From CAYZJV01 sp964473245 (lineage in GTDB: Bacteria; Spirochaetota; Spirochaetia; Sphaerochaetales; Sphaerochaetaceae), in contig CAYYOL010000001.1 in NCBI GenBank assembly GCA_964473245.1, forward strand, positions 50,303 through 114,302: a stretch of DNA of 64,000 bases. The letters are read 5' to 3'. The position numbers and the translations under genes are program-made. The notes under the pieces were generated by a model that searched no databases, was not told where the DNA came from, and saw only the letters and a list, made by a program, of their open reading frames with translations. The stretch's first letter is position 1, and each line of letters opens with the position of its first letter. Positions 34,248-41,796 of the stretch are shown piece by piece.

Positions 34248-35963
34248 TTACAGTTCTGATTTGAACTTGGCTATCCTCTCCTGTAGTGAAGCCTGGAAAG
34301 CTTCTCGCTCCTTCTCTGGGGCGTGGAAGAACAGATAGTACTTGATTTTTGGCTCGGTACCCGAAGGTCGAACCACCAACTTATCACCCGAAGTGAATGT
34401 GAATATCACTACATCGGATGCAGGAAGCTCGCTTGTACCATCCAGAAGATCGGTTACTGTGGCAATGGTGTTCCCAGCGAACGTATCTCCCTGCTTGAGA
34501 CCTCTGAATCGCTGCATGATACCCGCCATTTTCTGTTTCCCCGAACTCCCCTCATACGTGAATGAAAGGACATGTTCCGTGTAGTACCCATAGGTTCGGT
34601 AGATCTCCTCGAGTCTATCCTGGAGCGAGACTCCTTTGCTTGCGTAGTAGCTCATCATCTCAACAGCAAGCACTGCGGTCGAGACAGCATCCTTGTCTCG
34701 CACATGCGGAACAGAGAGATATCCAAAACTCTCCTCACAACCGAACAAGAAGAATTGTGACTCCGATTGCTCGAGTGAGGCAATCTGTTCGGCAATATAT
34801 TTGAATCCTGTGAGGACATCGACACAAGATGTGCCGTTCTTCTCGGCGATAGATCGGACAAGATCGGTTGTGACAATCGACTTCACGATGAGTGGTTGTT
34901 TCCCCTTCCCCTGTGACTTCTCTTTCCAGGTCGCTATGAGATAATCGCATAAGAGCACTGCTATCTGATTCCCCGACAGAAGTACATAGCTCTGTTTCTC
35001 GGGTCCAGCTGGAATGGCTATTCCCAAACGATCACCATCGGGATCTGTCCCCAACACGATATCGGCTTGCTTCTCTATAGCGAGATCGGTGGCGAATCGC
35101 ATGGCTTGAGGGTCCTCAGGATTGGGCATAGAGACCGTAGGGAAGTCTCCATCGGGCTTCTCCTGCTGCTCAACCACCTCGCAATGCACTCCCAAGGATC
35201 CAAGAATCGTTCGAACCGGAATATTGCCAGCACCATGCAGTGGCGTGTAGGCAACTGTGATACTGCTCGATGCAAGTAATTCCGGACGAGTCAGACTATC
35301 GGTGACCATCTTGTAATAGGCTTCATCTACTGAATCGGGAACCAATTGCAGTAGCCCGGCGGCCTTTGCCTCGGAGGAACTCATGGTACGGATAGCTCCC
35401 GGGTCGACCGACGCTACACGCTTCGCTATCCCGATATCATGGGGAGGAGTCACCTGTCCACCATCTGACCAGTAGACCTTATATCCATTGTACTTCGCTG
35501 GGTTATGACTAGCTGTTATGACGATTCCTGCTGTTGCTTTCAAGCTTCTGAGAGCGAAAGAGAGCATGGGAACCGGATGCAATTCATCGTAGAGATATAC
35601 CTTCACCTTGTTTGCACACAGTGTGAGTGCAGCCTGTTTCGCAAATAATTCGGAATAGTTTCGTGAATCGAAGGCTATGACGACCGAAGGATTAGCCATC
35701 TGGGAGACCAAATAGTCTGCGAACCCTTGTGTCACCTTGCGGACCATGAATGGATTTATGCGATTCGTACCCCCACCGATAACCCCGCGCATGCCTGCTG
35801 TGCCAAAGGAGAGCGACGTGTAAAATCGGTCGTACAGATCGTCATCGGCATGTTCATCGAGTGCATCAACGACCTCTTTCTTGAACTGCAATTCAGTTTC
35901 AGCCTGAATATACTCTTCAGCTTTCCGATAGATCAGTTTCCGCTCCTGTTCGGTCATCGCCAT
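34248..35963 (-). CDS. Phosphoglucomutase/phosphomannomutase, long type
   Basis: 571 aa alpha-D-phosphohexomutase. Active-site serine in VITASHNPAKYNGYKVYW (~residue 148), metal loop GTDPDGDRLG (~305), substrate loop GCEESFGYL (~408) and phosphate-binding VRPSGTEPKIKYY (~540). The length and GTAGMRGVIGGG start match the PgcA/phosphoglucomutase-type family that feeds glycogen and cell-wall sugar synthesis. GGGAGG precedes the ATG. It overlaps the HAD gene by 10 bases. Confidence 0.94.
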   Translation of the reverse strand: MAMTEQERKLIYRKAEEYIQAETELQFKKEVVDALDEHADDDLYDRFYTSLSFGTAGMRGVIGGGTNRINPFMVRKVTQGFADYLVSQMANPSVVIAFDSRNYSELFAKQAALTLCANKVKVYLYDELHPVPMLSFALRSLKATAGIVITASHNPAKYNGYKVYWSDGGQVTPPHDIGIAKRVASVDPGAIRTMSSSEAKAAGLLQLVPDSVDEAYYKMVTDSLTRPELLASSSITVAYTPLHGAGNIPVRTILGSLGVHCEVVEQQEKPDGDFPTVSMPNPEDPQAMRFATDLAIEKQADIVLGTDPDGDRLGIAIPAGPEKQSYVLLSGNQIAVLLCDYLIATWKEKSQGKGKQPLIVKSIVTTDLVRSIAEKNGTSCVDVLTGFKYIAEQIASLEQSESQFFLFGCEESFGYLSVPHVRDKDAVSTAVLAVEMMSYYASKGVSLQDRLEEIYRTYGYYTEHVLSFTYEGSSGKQKMAGIMQRFRGLKQGDTFAGNTIATVTDLLDGTSELPASDVVIFTFTSGDKLVVRPSGTEPKIKYYLFFHAPEKEREAFQASLQERIAKFKSEL

Positions 35964-36637
35964 GAAAACACCTCCCGCTCAATCTCTTCCATTGTATGAT
36001 ACAAAGGGTTGCACCCGTGCCGTTCAAGCTCTGAACGACTGCGAAAACCCCAAGTTCCGATCGCGACCTGCATGCCGGCAGCCTGTGCTGTCAGATAATC
36101 GACCTCGCTGTCTCCTATAAGGAGTACATGCTCCCGCTCAACCTGGGCATCCTGTGCGAAACCGATCGCCATCTCCGGAGACGGTTTCAATCGATTCGCT
36201 TCCGATGCTCCATGAACCGAGAGGAACGGTACATCGGGAAACAGTGCCGTGACAATCTGCTGAACAAGCTGATCCTCTTTGTTAGATAGTACCCCGAGCT
36301 TCATTCCACCTGCAACAGCTTTTTCGATAAACCGCTCAACTCCGGGATAGACTAAAGTGCGATCATGGGGATGCGCCCGGTAGGTCTCCATGAGTAGCTC
36401 CATAAAATCGTCTAAGGATTCACCATATGATTCGACGCCCCGTGCTTCCAAGGCCCGAATCAACGTTCGCCGCAACCCACTTCCCACAAATTGTTTGCAG
36501 GCATGTTCCGAGATTGGCTCCACTTTAACTTCGGAAAGGACCGTGTTGACCGCATAGGCGATGTCTCCAATGGTGTCTATGAGTGTTCCATCGAGATCGA
36601 ACAATATGGCTTGTATGTCAGGCGATGAACTTTTCAT
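35954..36637 (-). CDS. HAD-superfamily phosphatase (phosphoglycolate phosphatase type)
   Basis: 227 aa. Motif I LFDLDGTLIDT at ~residue 13, motif II LSNKE near 118, motif III Lys in LKPSPE (~150) and motif IV IGDSEVDYLTAQAAG (~171). The cap domain type fits Gph/YfnB-like enzymes. The start is placed at the ATG at 36637: a -10 box (TATACT) ends 7 nt upstream and no Shine-Dalgarno exists, so the mRNA is probably leaderless. The in-frame starts further upstream would lie in or before the promoter. Confidence 0.87.
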   Translation of the reverse strand: MKSSSPDIQAILFDLDGTLIDTIGDIAYAVNTVLSEVKVEPISEHACKQFVGSGLRRTLIRALEARGVESYGESLDDFMELLMETYRAHPHDRTLVYPGVERFIEKAVAGGMKLGVLSNKEDQLVQQIVTALFPDVPFLSVHGASEANRLKPSPEMAIGFAQDAQVEREHVLLIGDSEVDYLTAQAAGMQVAIGTWGFRSRSELERHGCNPLYHTMEEIEREVFSWR

Positions 36638-36644
36638 TACACGT

Positions 36645-36673
36645 AGTATACTCATGTTTACCAACTACGTCAC
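36645..36673 (-). promoter_or_regulatory. Leaderless promoter of the HAD-phosphohexomutase operon
   Basis: Minus strand: GTGACG (36673-36668), 17-nt spacer, TATACT (36650-36645). Seven bases to the ATG at 36637. It overlaps the divergent MFS promoter by 17 bp. Confidence 0.5.
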
Positions 36674-36685
36674 CTAGGCTATAAT
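36657..36685 (+). promoter_or_regulatory. Leaderless promoter of the MFS transporter
   Basis: TTTACC (36657-36662), 17-nt spacer, consensus TATAAT (36680-36685). Seven bases (CGGCTTC) to the ATG at 36693 and no Shine-Dalgarno. Confidence 0.7.
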
Positions 36686-36692
36686 CGGCTTC

Positions 36693-37886
36693 ATGTACAG
36701 ATCCACTATCCGCGCTTGCTATTTGGGGAACCTCGTCGGGGCTCTGGTGACAAACCTATCACCACTGCTTTTCGTCACACTCATGGGAACCTTCGACCTC
36801 TCGTTCGAGCAAGTCGGACGTCTGGTTCTGATCAACTTCTTCACGCAGATCATTGCCGATCTATCGTTCAGTAAACCGGTCGACCGATGGGGAGTCAGAC
36901 CCTTCATCGCTGCTGGGCACCTGCTTGTATCGATTGGGTTCATCCTCTTCGCATTCTCCTTCCGTTTGTTCCCTGAGAATCCCTATATGGGACTCATGCT
37001 CGCGACTGTCGTATTCAGTTGCGGAGGAGGACTGCTTGAACTCTTGCTCAGTGCTATCGTACAGGCAATTCCGAGCGATGCGAAGGCTGCCGCAATGAGC
37101 CTTCTTCACTCATTCTATGCATGGGGCTTTATTGCTGTGGTGGTGGGGACCACGATCATGATCGGACTGGTAGGTACAGACAATTGGCCATGGATATTCA
37201 TGATCTGGTCGATCGTTCCGCTGTTGAACTTCTTCAATTTCCTTCGAGTTCCCCTTGCTCCACAGGTTCCCGAGCATCATCGCACAAGCACGAGAGTATT
37301 GGTGTCTAGCCCCTATTTCATCCTTGCCGTATTTGGCATTGCATTCGGCGGTGCCGCGGAAGTATCCATGTCTCAGTGGACCAGCGCGTATGCAGAGACT
37401 GCACTCGGACTCTCGAAACAGACAGGAGACCTGTTGGGACTCTGTCTATTTGCAGGTCTGCTGGGAATCGGACGAGTACTCTATGGTGCGTATGGAAAAC
37501 ATATCGATGTTTGGCACGTCATGTTCTGGGGAGCGGCAGGTGCGGCAATCTGCTATCTGGTTGCCGCTCTTTCACCAGTTCCCCTCGTCTCGCTCATCGC
37601 CTGTGCCGGGTGTGGACTCGGGGTCTCCCTTCTCTGGCCAGGATCCGTTTCTAACACTGCTCACCGGTTCCCTCTCGCTGGGGCATCGATGTTCGCAATC
37701 CTTGCTGCCGGTGGAGATACCGGTGCAGCAGTAGGACCGTGGTTACTCGGTCTGATTGCCGATCAGGTTCCTGCAGACTTCGCTTTGTCGCCTCTGCGCA
37801 CCGGCATGCTGGTCGGAACAGTGTTTCCGATCCTCATGGTTGTGATTCTACTCTTCATAAGGAGAATTGAACGGAAAAAACGGTAA
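36693..37886 (+). CDS. Major facilitator superfamily transporter
   Basis: 397 aa, twelve predicted helices starting at once (ACYLGNLVGALVTNLSPLLFV), so the first ATG is the only sensible start. The loop 2-3 motif reads SKPVDRWGVRPF. The second-half SMSQWTSAYAET and DTGAAVGPWLLGLIAD suggest a FucP/YbjJ-like sugar or organic-compound transporter. The substrate is unknown. It is divergent from a HAD phosphatase with overlapping promoters and convergent with corA, with a 1-nt gap. Confidence 0.88.
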   Translation: MYRSTIRACYLGNLVGALVTNLSPLLFVTLMGTFDLSFEQVGRLVLINFFTQIIADLSFSKPVDRWGVRPFIAAGHLLVSIGFILFAFSFRLFPENPYMGLMLATVVFSCGGGLLELLLSAIVQAIPSDAKAAAMSLLHSFYAWGFIAVVVGTTIMIGLVGTDNWPWIFMIWSIVPLLNFFNFLRVPLAPQVPEHHRTSTRVLVSSPYFILAVFGIAFGGAAEVSMSQWTSAYAETALGLSKQTGDLLGLCLFAGLLGIGRVLYGAYGKHIDVWHVMFWGAAGAAICYLVAALSPVPLVSLIACAGCGLGVSLLWPGSVSNTAHRFPLAGASMFAILAAGGDTGAAVGPWLLGLIADQVPADFALSPLRTGMLVGTVFPILMVVILLFIRRIERKKR

Positions 37887-37887
37887 T

Positions 37888-38916
37888 TCATGCCTCTTTC
37901 GGTGCACCTTTCTTCCGTTGTAGACGACGCCTCCGTTCCCGACGTTTCCGCTCAGATTCGATTTTTCGCTCTACCTTCTTTCTCGACCTCCGGTCACTGA
38001 GAATCAACGTACTCACGATTCCGGTCAAAAGACTGATAGCTATCACCCAATACATCATGTACGGATTCTCTGCAAATGGCAGCTTTACGTTCATTCCGTA
38101 GTACCCCACCAGGAATGTGGGGAACATGAATGCGATGGAGATCACGGTCAAGCGACGCATGATGATGCTCAGATTATTGCTGATAACCGATGCGAAGGCA
38201 TCCATAGTGCCGGTCAGGATCGAAGAGTAGATATTCGCCATCTCGATAGCCTGCTTGTTATCGATTATGATGTCCTCGAGAAATTCCCGCTCCTCTTCGT
38301 TGTTCACCTTGAAATAGGGAGATTTCTGGAGCTTCTCCATAAGTATCTCATTCGTCGTGAGGCTGGTAGTAAAGTAGACGAGCGATTTCTGGATACTGAG
38401 CAGCTGTATCAGCTCATCGTTCTTCACCGATCGATGCAACTCCTCTTCGACAAGACTCTTCTGCCGATTCAAATATTTCAGTAGTCGAATGAACACCATG
38501 GTCGCTCGAGCCATGAGGCTTATGACAAAGCCCTCCTGAGTCTCCACTGGATACTTTCGAAACCGGTTCCGGGCAAAATCTTCAAGGACAACACTATCGC
38601 TCTGGCAGACAGTAACGATAGTGTTATCTTTGATGACTATACCCAGAGGTACGCAATATTGATTGATACCGTGGCTATCGTCGGCAAAAGCAGGCAGTCT
38701 CACTATGAGTGCAACGTAGTCATCATCCTTTTCGATACGGGACTGTTCGTCCATATCCATGATATCGGCAAGCAATTCGGAATCGATTGCGTACTCTTCC
38801 TGCAATTCTTCGATATCATCTCTGGTGATTTCTCGTGCATCGACCCACGTATATCCGGGTGCGATTGGCGTATCACCTGGAATTCGACTGGCGATATTGT
38901 TTCTGATTGTGATCAT
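37888..38916 (-). CDS. corA: CorA-family magnesium/divalent cation channel
   Basis: 342 aa. Large N-terminal cytoplasmic alpha/beta and helical funnel, then two C-terminal helices with the selectivity motif YGMNV at the end of helix 1 (~residue 281) and EN in the following loop. The tail after helix 2 is very basic (RRSRKKVERK ... RRERRRRLQRKK), probably the inner-mouth Lys/Arg ring. AGGAGG lies 4 nt before the ATG, but the start codon can be hidden in a hairpin (see the leader). Family members move Mg2+, Co2+ or Ni2+. Confidence 0.93.
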   Translation of the reverse strand: MITIRNNIASRIPGDTPIAPGYTWVDAREITRDDIEELQEEYAIDSELLADIMDMDEQSRIEKDDDYVALIVRLPAFADDSHGINQYCVPLGIVIKDNTIVTVCQSDSVVLEDFARNRFRKYPVETQEGFVISLMARATMVFIRLLKYLNRQKSLVEEELHRSVKNDELIQLLSIQKSLVYFTTSLTTNEILMEKLQKSPYFKVNNEEEREFLEDIIIDNKQAIEMANIYSSILTGTMDAFASVISNNLSIIMRRLTVISIAFMFPTFLVGYYGMNVKLPFAENPYMMYWVIAISLLTGIVSTLILSDRRSRKKVERKIESERKRRERRRRLQRKKGAPKEA

Positions 38917-38992
38917 GGTTCCTCCTGATCTCCTCGGGAACCATCTCTGACTGCTACATCAGGAAAACTACCTTCACATGGTTCTGGAGGAG
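38915..38992 (-). promoter_or_regulatory. corA leader: mutually exclusive start-codon sequestration switch
   Basis: In mRNA sense, segment 1 (38992-38978, CTCCTCCAGAACCAT, inside the leader ORF) can pair with segment 2 (38944-38930, ATGGTTCCCGAGGAG) over 13 of 15 positions. Segment 2 can instead pair its ATGGTTCC with GGAACCAT (38922-38915), which covers half the Shine-Dalgarno and the AT of the corA start codon. The two foldings exclude each other. This is the layout of a leader-peptide attenuator acting on translation. The pairings are read directly; the regulation is inferred. Confidence 0.6.
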
Positions 38993-39055
38993 CGTTGTAT
39001 TGGGTTTCTGATACGGGCGACAGCGTAAACTCCCGCCATCGTCTGAGGTAGACAT
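38954..39055 (-). CDS. Small leader ORF upstream of corA
   Basis: 33 codons with an excellent AAGGAGG Shine-Dalgarno 5 nt before the ATG. It begins MSTSDDGGSLRC and ends KVVFLM, with Pro-Tyr-Gln-Lys-Pro in the middle. It lies wholly in the corA leader, 37 nt before the corA ATG, and contains the segment that competes for the corA-masking hairpin. Magnesium-transporter leaders in enterobacteria (mgtL, corL) also carry short ORFs, but this sequence is unrelated by eye. It could instead encode a small functional protein. Confidence 0.55.
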   Translation of the reverse strand: MSTSDDGGSLRCRPYQKPNTTLLQNHVKVVFLM

Positions 39056-39111
39056 AGCATCCTCCTTGGCATGTGAGATGCACTGCACTACGGCAGTGTC
39101 TGATCGACATC

Positions 39112-39140
39112 ATCATATCATAACTGGTTTCCGTGTTAAA
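39112..39140 (-). promoter_or_regulatory. Promoter of the corA leader
   Basis: Minus strand: TTTAAC (39140-39135), 17-nt spacer, TATGAT (39117-39112). The transcript would start near 39105, giving a ~190-nt leader with a 5' hairpin (CACTGC/GCAGTG, 39098-39081). Confidence 0.55.
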
Positions 39141-39168
39141 GAGGTACGTGAAATTATTTATCAGGTTA

Positions 39169-39197
39169 TTGCGGTCATCGAGTCAAGATGGTACAAA
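39169..39197 (+). promoter_or_regulatory. Possible promoter of the HD-domain gene
   Basis: TTGCGG (39169-39174), 17-nt spacer, TACAAA (39192-39197); Shine-Dalgarno AAAGGAG follows before the ATG at 39234. Confidence 0.4.
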
Positions 39198-39233
39198 TAT
39201 CCCTATGGAAGCAGACCAGAAAGGAGTGACATA

Positions 39234-39788
39234 ATGACCAGAGACGAAGCTGTGGCAATCTACAAAACATATAATACGTCGGAGAACCTGTATCGGCACG
39301 CACTCGCAGTCGAAGCGGTTATGCGACGGTTCGCTGAGGAGCTCGGACACGACTCGGAATATTGGGGTATAGTCGGGCTGTTACACGATATCGATTATGA
39401 ACAATACCCTGAACAGCATTGTCAGAAAGCACCAGAACTCCTTCTAGCGCATGGAGTATCAGATGATATGATTCACGCAATCGTCTCTCATGGGTGGACA
39501 ATCTGCAGCGATGTAGAACCAGTTCATGAGATGGAGAAGGTGCTCTTCACCATTGATGAATTGACAGGACTCATCACTGCGACCGCACTCATGAGGCCAT
39601 CGAGAAGCCTTATGGATCTCGAAGTGAAATCGGTCAAGAAGAAATGGAAGACTAAGGGCTTCAGCGCCGGAGTCGATCGTGATCTCATAGAGAAAGGGGC
39701 CTCCATGCTTGGTATGGAGCTTGCCACGGTCATACAGCTCTCGATTGAGGGAATGCGGACCATAGCGGATCAACTTGAACTTGCCTAG
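39234..39788 (+). CDS. HD-domain (HDIG-type) phosphohydrolase
   Basis: 184 aa. RHALAVEAVMRRFAEELG (first His), IVGLLHDIDYEQYPEQHC (HD), AIVSHGW (His) and LFTIDELTGLITATALMRP (final Asp) follow the small HDIG domain pattern often seen next to nucleotide metabolism genes. No second domain. The ATG at 39234 with AAAGGAG is preferred; an in-frame extension of 56 residues upstream covers the promoter region. Substrate unknown. Confidence 0.85.
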   Translation: MTRDEAVAIYKTYNTSENLYRHALAVEAVMRRFAEELGHDSEYWGIVGLLHDIDYEQYPEQHCQKAPELLLAHGVSDDMIHAIVSHGWTICSDVEPVHEMEKVLFTIDELTGLITATALMRPSRSLMDLEVKSVKKKWKTKGFSAGVDRDLIEKGASMLGMELATVIQLSIEGMRTIADQLELA

Positions 39789-39794
39789 TGCAGA

Positions 39795-41300
39795 TCACTG
39801 GAGTATCTGGAGGTCCCCAGTGCCCACAGACTCCATGCGAAGGATCCCCTTCTTATTGAGTATAAGCCTATAGTGGTAGATATTTTCGATATCCTTGTTC
39901 TTTGCAGCCTCTGTGACCACCAAATGCAGGTGGTAGACACGGTCACTGTTTTGCTGTTCCAGATCGCCATCATTGGATGAGACATAGACGACATCGCTCG
40001 GATCGTCCATCTCCTTAAGCCAATCATCGATCCGAATACGGGTGATCACAGTGATCGCATTGATCCATGGCCCTATTGCTCGGTCTTTTTCTGTCTTGAA
40101 TACTTTCACATAGCGGGTAAAATGGACAACATCCTCCTGAGGAAGCATCTCTTGGAATGGATTTCCACCCTCCAGTCTCTTCTTCTGGATGATTTCGGGG
40201 ACATGTGAGGCTTTAACCAACCGCATGATCACCTTCATCCTGCTTAGCTTCCTTCCTGTTCTCGGGGAGACGAATGAGAAAATCTGATCAGCGAGCAGGC
40301 GGGGGACGACCCGGAAGAAGAAGGCTCTCAACCCCTCCTTGATCCTATCTTTAAAGACATAAGCCACAATGACGAGCAGAGCCCACTGCATGCTGTTCTT
40401 GAGAAAAAAAGTCTCTGCAAATATCGCAGCGAGTGTCGCGAATGTCATGGCGATCGCTGCTGCGGTTCCTGCGAGTATACCGGCGACCCGTTTCGGTGCT
40501 TTCGAGAGAACGGGCGTCAGATAGAGTACCGACTGCGTCCACTTCTTCAAAACCCCCGAACGATAAGCAACGGCTTCGGATGAGTAGCGGTTGTTCTTGC
40601 TCACCACCGACTCGTAGTGCTGTTGCCTTCTGTAGCTCAATTCTGCACGACTTCTTCGAAGAAGCGAGAATGCTGCATCCTGAAGGGTTCCGAAGAGAGA
40701 TTCGAGGGAAAGGTACATCTCGAGACTCGCACCTTCTATCACGAGGCTTATGGCTTCATCTGCCCACTCACATGCAGTGACCATCCGATTCCCTGTTGGA
40801 TAATGGGAACGCACAATCTGAAGCAGCTCCCTGAATCGGCCTATCGCCTCCTCCGTTTCACTGCACCAATCCCGTAGCAGTCCTCGTAACTCATCGAGCT
40901 GTTGCTCCTTTGCAAGTTCTCTACATTCTCGAAGGATCTGTTGCGATTCGTGACGAAACGAGTTTGCAAGGGTCTGAAGTTCATTGATGAATATGGTGTC
41001 GGGAACATCGTTTCTCCCGGAAATCCGGGCTTGTACATAGCTCTCCAGCAACACGAGTGGACTTGTCTTATTGTCACGATCCAACAGCTCATCGAGCGTG
41101 ATCTCTGGTGACGAATACCGAGCATGCGCTTGAAATTTTCTCAACATTGCCTCATCGCTGATAAAATCGGAAGAGACATGCAACTGCGATGGAGTGAATA
41201 TATAGTAGTTCACATCTCGCTCATAGGACTTATGCTCTGGGATGGGATAGGTGATTTTTGTCTCTATGTGTCTGCTTGAATGAATTCTTACATCAATCAT
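39795..41300 (-). CDS. Large conserved-looking membrane protein of unknown function
   Basis: 501 aa. A ~250-residue N-terminal helical, charged part; then two hydrophobic segments (RVAGILAGTAAAIAMTFATLAAIFAET, ~275-301; MQWALLVIVAYVF, ~307-319); then a soluble C-terminal domain with alternating strands (VVYVSSNDGD, VYHLHLVVTEA, IYHYRLILNKKGILRMES). I do not recognise the family. The start at 41300 has GGAG 7 nt upstream and a promoter (TTGCTT-17-TATTAT). It is convergent with the HD gene, 6 nt apart. Confidence 0.7.
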   Translation of the reverse strand: MIDVRIHSSRHIETKITYPIPEHKSYERDVNYYIFTPSQLHVSSDFISDEAMLRKFQAHARYSSPEITLDELLDRDNKTSPLVLLESYVQARISGRNDVPDTIFINELQTLANSFRHESQQILRECRELAKEQQLDELRGLLRDWCSETEEAIGRFRELLQIVRSHYPTGNRMVTACEWADEAISLVIEGASLEMYLSLESLFGTLQDAAFSLLRRSRAELSYRRQQHYESVVSKNNRYSSEAVAYRSGVLKKWTQSVLYLTPVLSKAPKRVAGILAGTAAAIAMTFATLAAIFAETFFLKNSMQWALLVIVAYVFKDRIKEGLRAFFFRVVPRLLADQIFSFVSPRTGRKLSRMKVIMRLVKASHVPEIIQKKRLEGGNPFQEMLPQEDVVHFTRYVKVFKTEKDRAIGPWINAITVITRIRIDDWLKEMDDPSDVVYVSSNDGDLEQQNSDRVYHLHLVVTEAAKNKDIENIYHYRLILNKKGILRMESVGTGDLQILQ

Positions 41301-41325
41301 GTGCGTGCTCCGTTCATAAACGTAC

Positions 41326-41354
41326 ATAATACGCTACATGAGCCCGAAAAGCAA
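41326..41354 (-). promoter_or_regulatory. Promoter of the 501-aa membrane protein
   Basis: Minus strand: TTGCTT (41354-41349), 17-nt spacer, TATTAT (41331-41326). Confidence 0.6.
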
Positions 41355-41414
41355 CAAAAGCATCGGAAGCGATTCTCTCTATGGGTAGGAATGTGAAATT
41401 GATATACTTCATGT

Positions 41415-41443
41415 TTGACAGCGGCTGAAATGTCCAGCATACT
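41415..41443 (+). promoter_or_regulatory. Promoter of the small-ORF / DUF3006 unit
   Basis: Consensus TTGACA (41415-41420), 17-nt spacer, CATACT (41438-41443), then TAGGAGG before the ATG at 41460. Confidence 0.55.
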
Positions 41444-41459
41444 GACGCTAGGAGGCCTG

Positions 41460-41651
41460 ATGGTACTGAAGAAGACCACCAAGACCAACGTTGCAGAAGG
41501 GTATATCGAACCCTCCGCACCCGATTCGTGGGTGGTAACCAGACGTGTGGAGGCTCTCCGCTTTCCTACAGAACCGTTAATGAGTATATTAGTCCCCACT
41601 ACATCAACAGAATACACCAGGAGGTTGTATGAACAACTTGTACACGATTGA
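41460..41651 (+). CDS. Small protein of unknown function
   Basis: 63 aa, hydrophilic, with no recognised motif. Support comes from a strong Shine-Dalgarno (AGGAGG 4 nt before the ATG), a promoter at the right distance, and a 23-base overlap with the DUF3006 gene, which fits translational coupling. Against it: composition is not distinctive, and homologues cannot be checked here. The same frame continues upstream to 41415 but that start would lie in the promoter. Confidence 0.45.
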   Translation: MVLKKTTKTNVAEGYIEPSAPDSWVVTRRVEALRFPTEPLMSILVPTTSTEYTRRLYEQLVHD

Positions 41652-41790
41652 ACGATTTGAAGAAGACTATGCCGTATGTAACTCGACCGATGGGAGAGTC
41701 GTCGATATACCATTCGAGGACATTCCGGAAGATTCCAAGGTAGGAGATGTTCTCCGTTATAACGAGGGCTCCTATATTAAAGCCAAATAG
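41629..41790 (+). CDS. DUF3006-family small protein
   Basis: 53 aa. It reads TIERFEEDYAVCNS, then VVDIPFEDIPEDSKVGDVL and a short ending, matching the DUF3006 pattern (I-x-R-F-E-x-x-x-A-V ... IP...LPE.a..GD-V). These compact proteins often accompany secreted metallo-beta-lactamase-fold hydrolases or ComEC-like proteins; none is adjacent here. Function unknown. GGAGG lies 6 nt before the ATG. Confidence 0.75.
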   Translation: MNNLYTIERFEEDYAVCNSTDGRVVDIPFEDIPEDSKVGDVLRYNEGSYIKAK

Positions 41791-41796
41791 CACCCC

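Noticed and set aside
38917..39111. M-box magnesium riboswitch in the corA leader
   Set aside because: The conserved M-box blocks are not visible; the short ORF and paired segments explain the region better.
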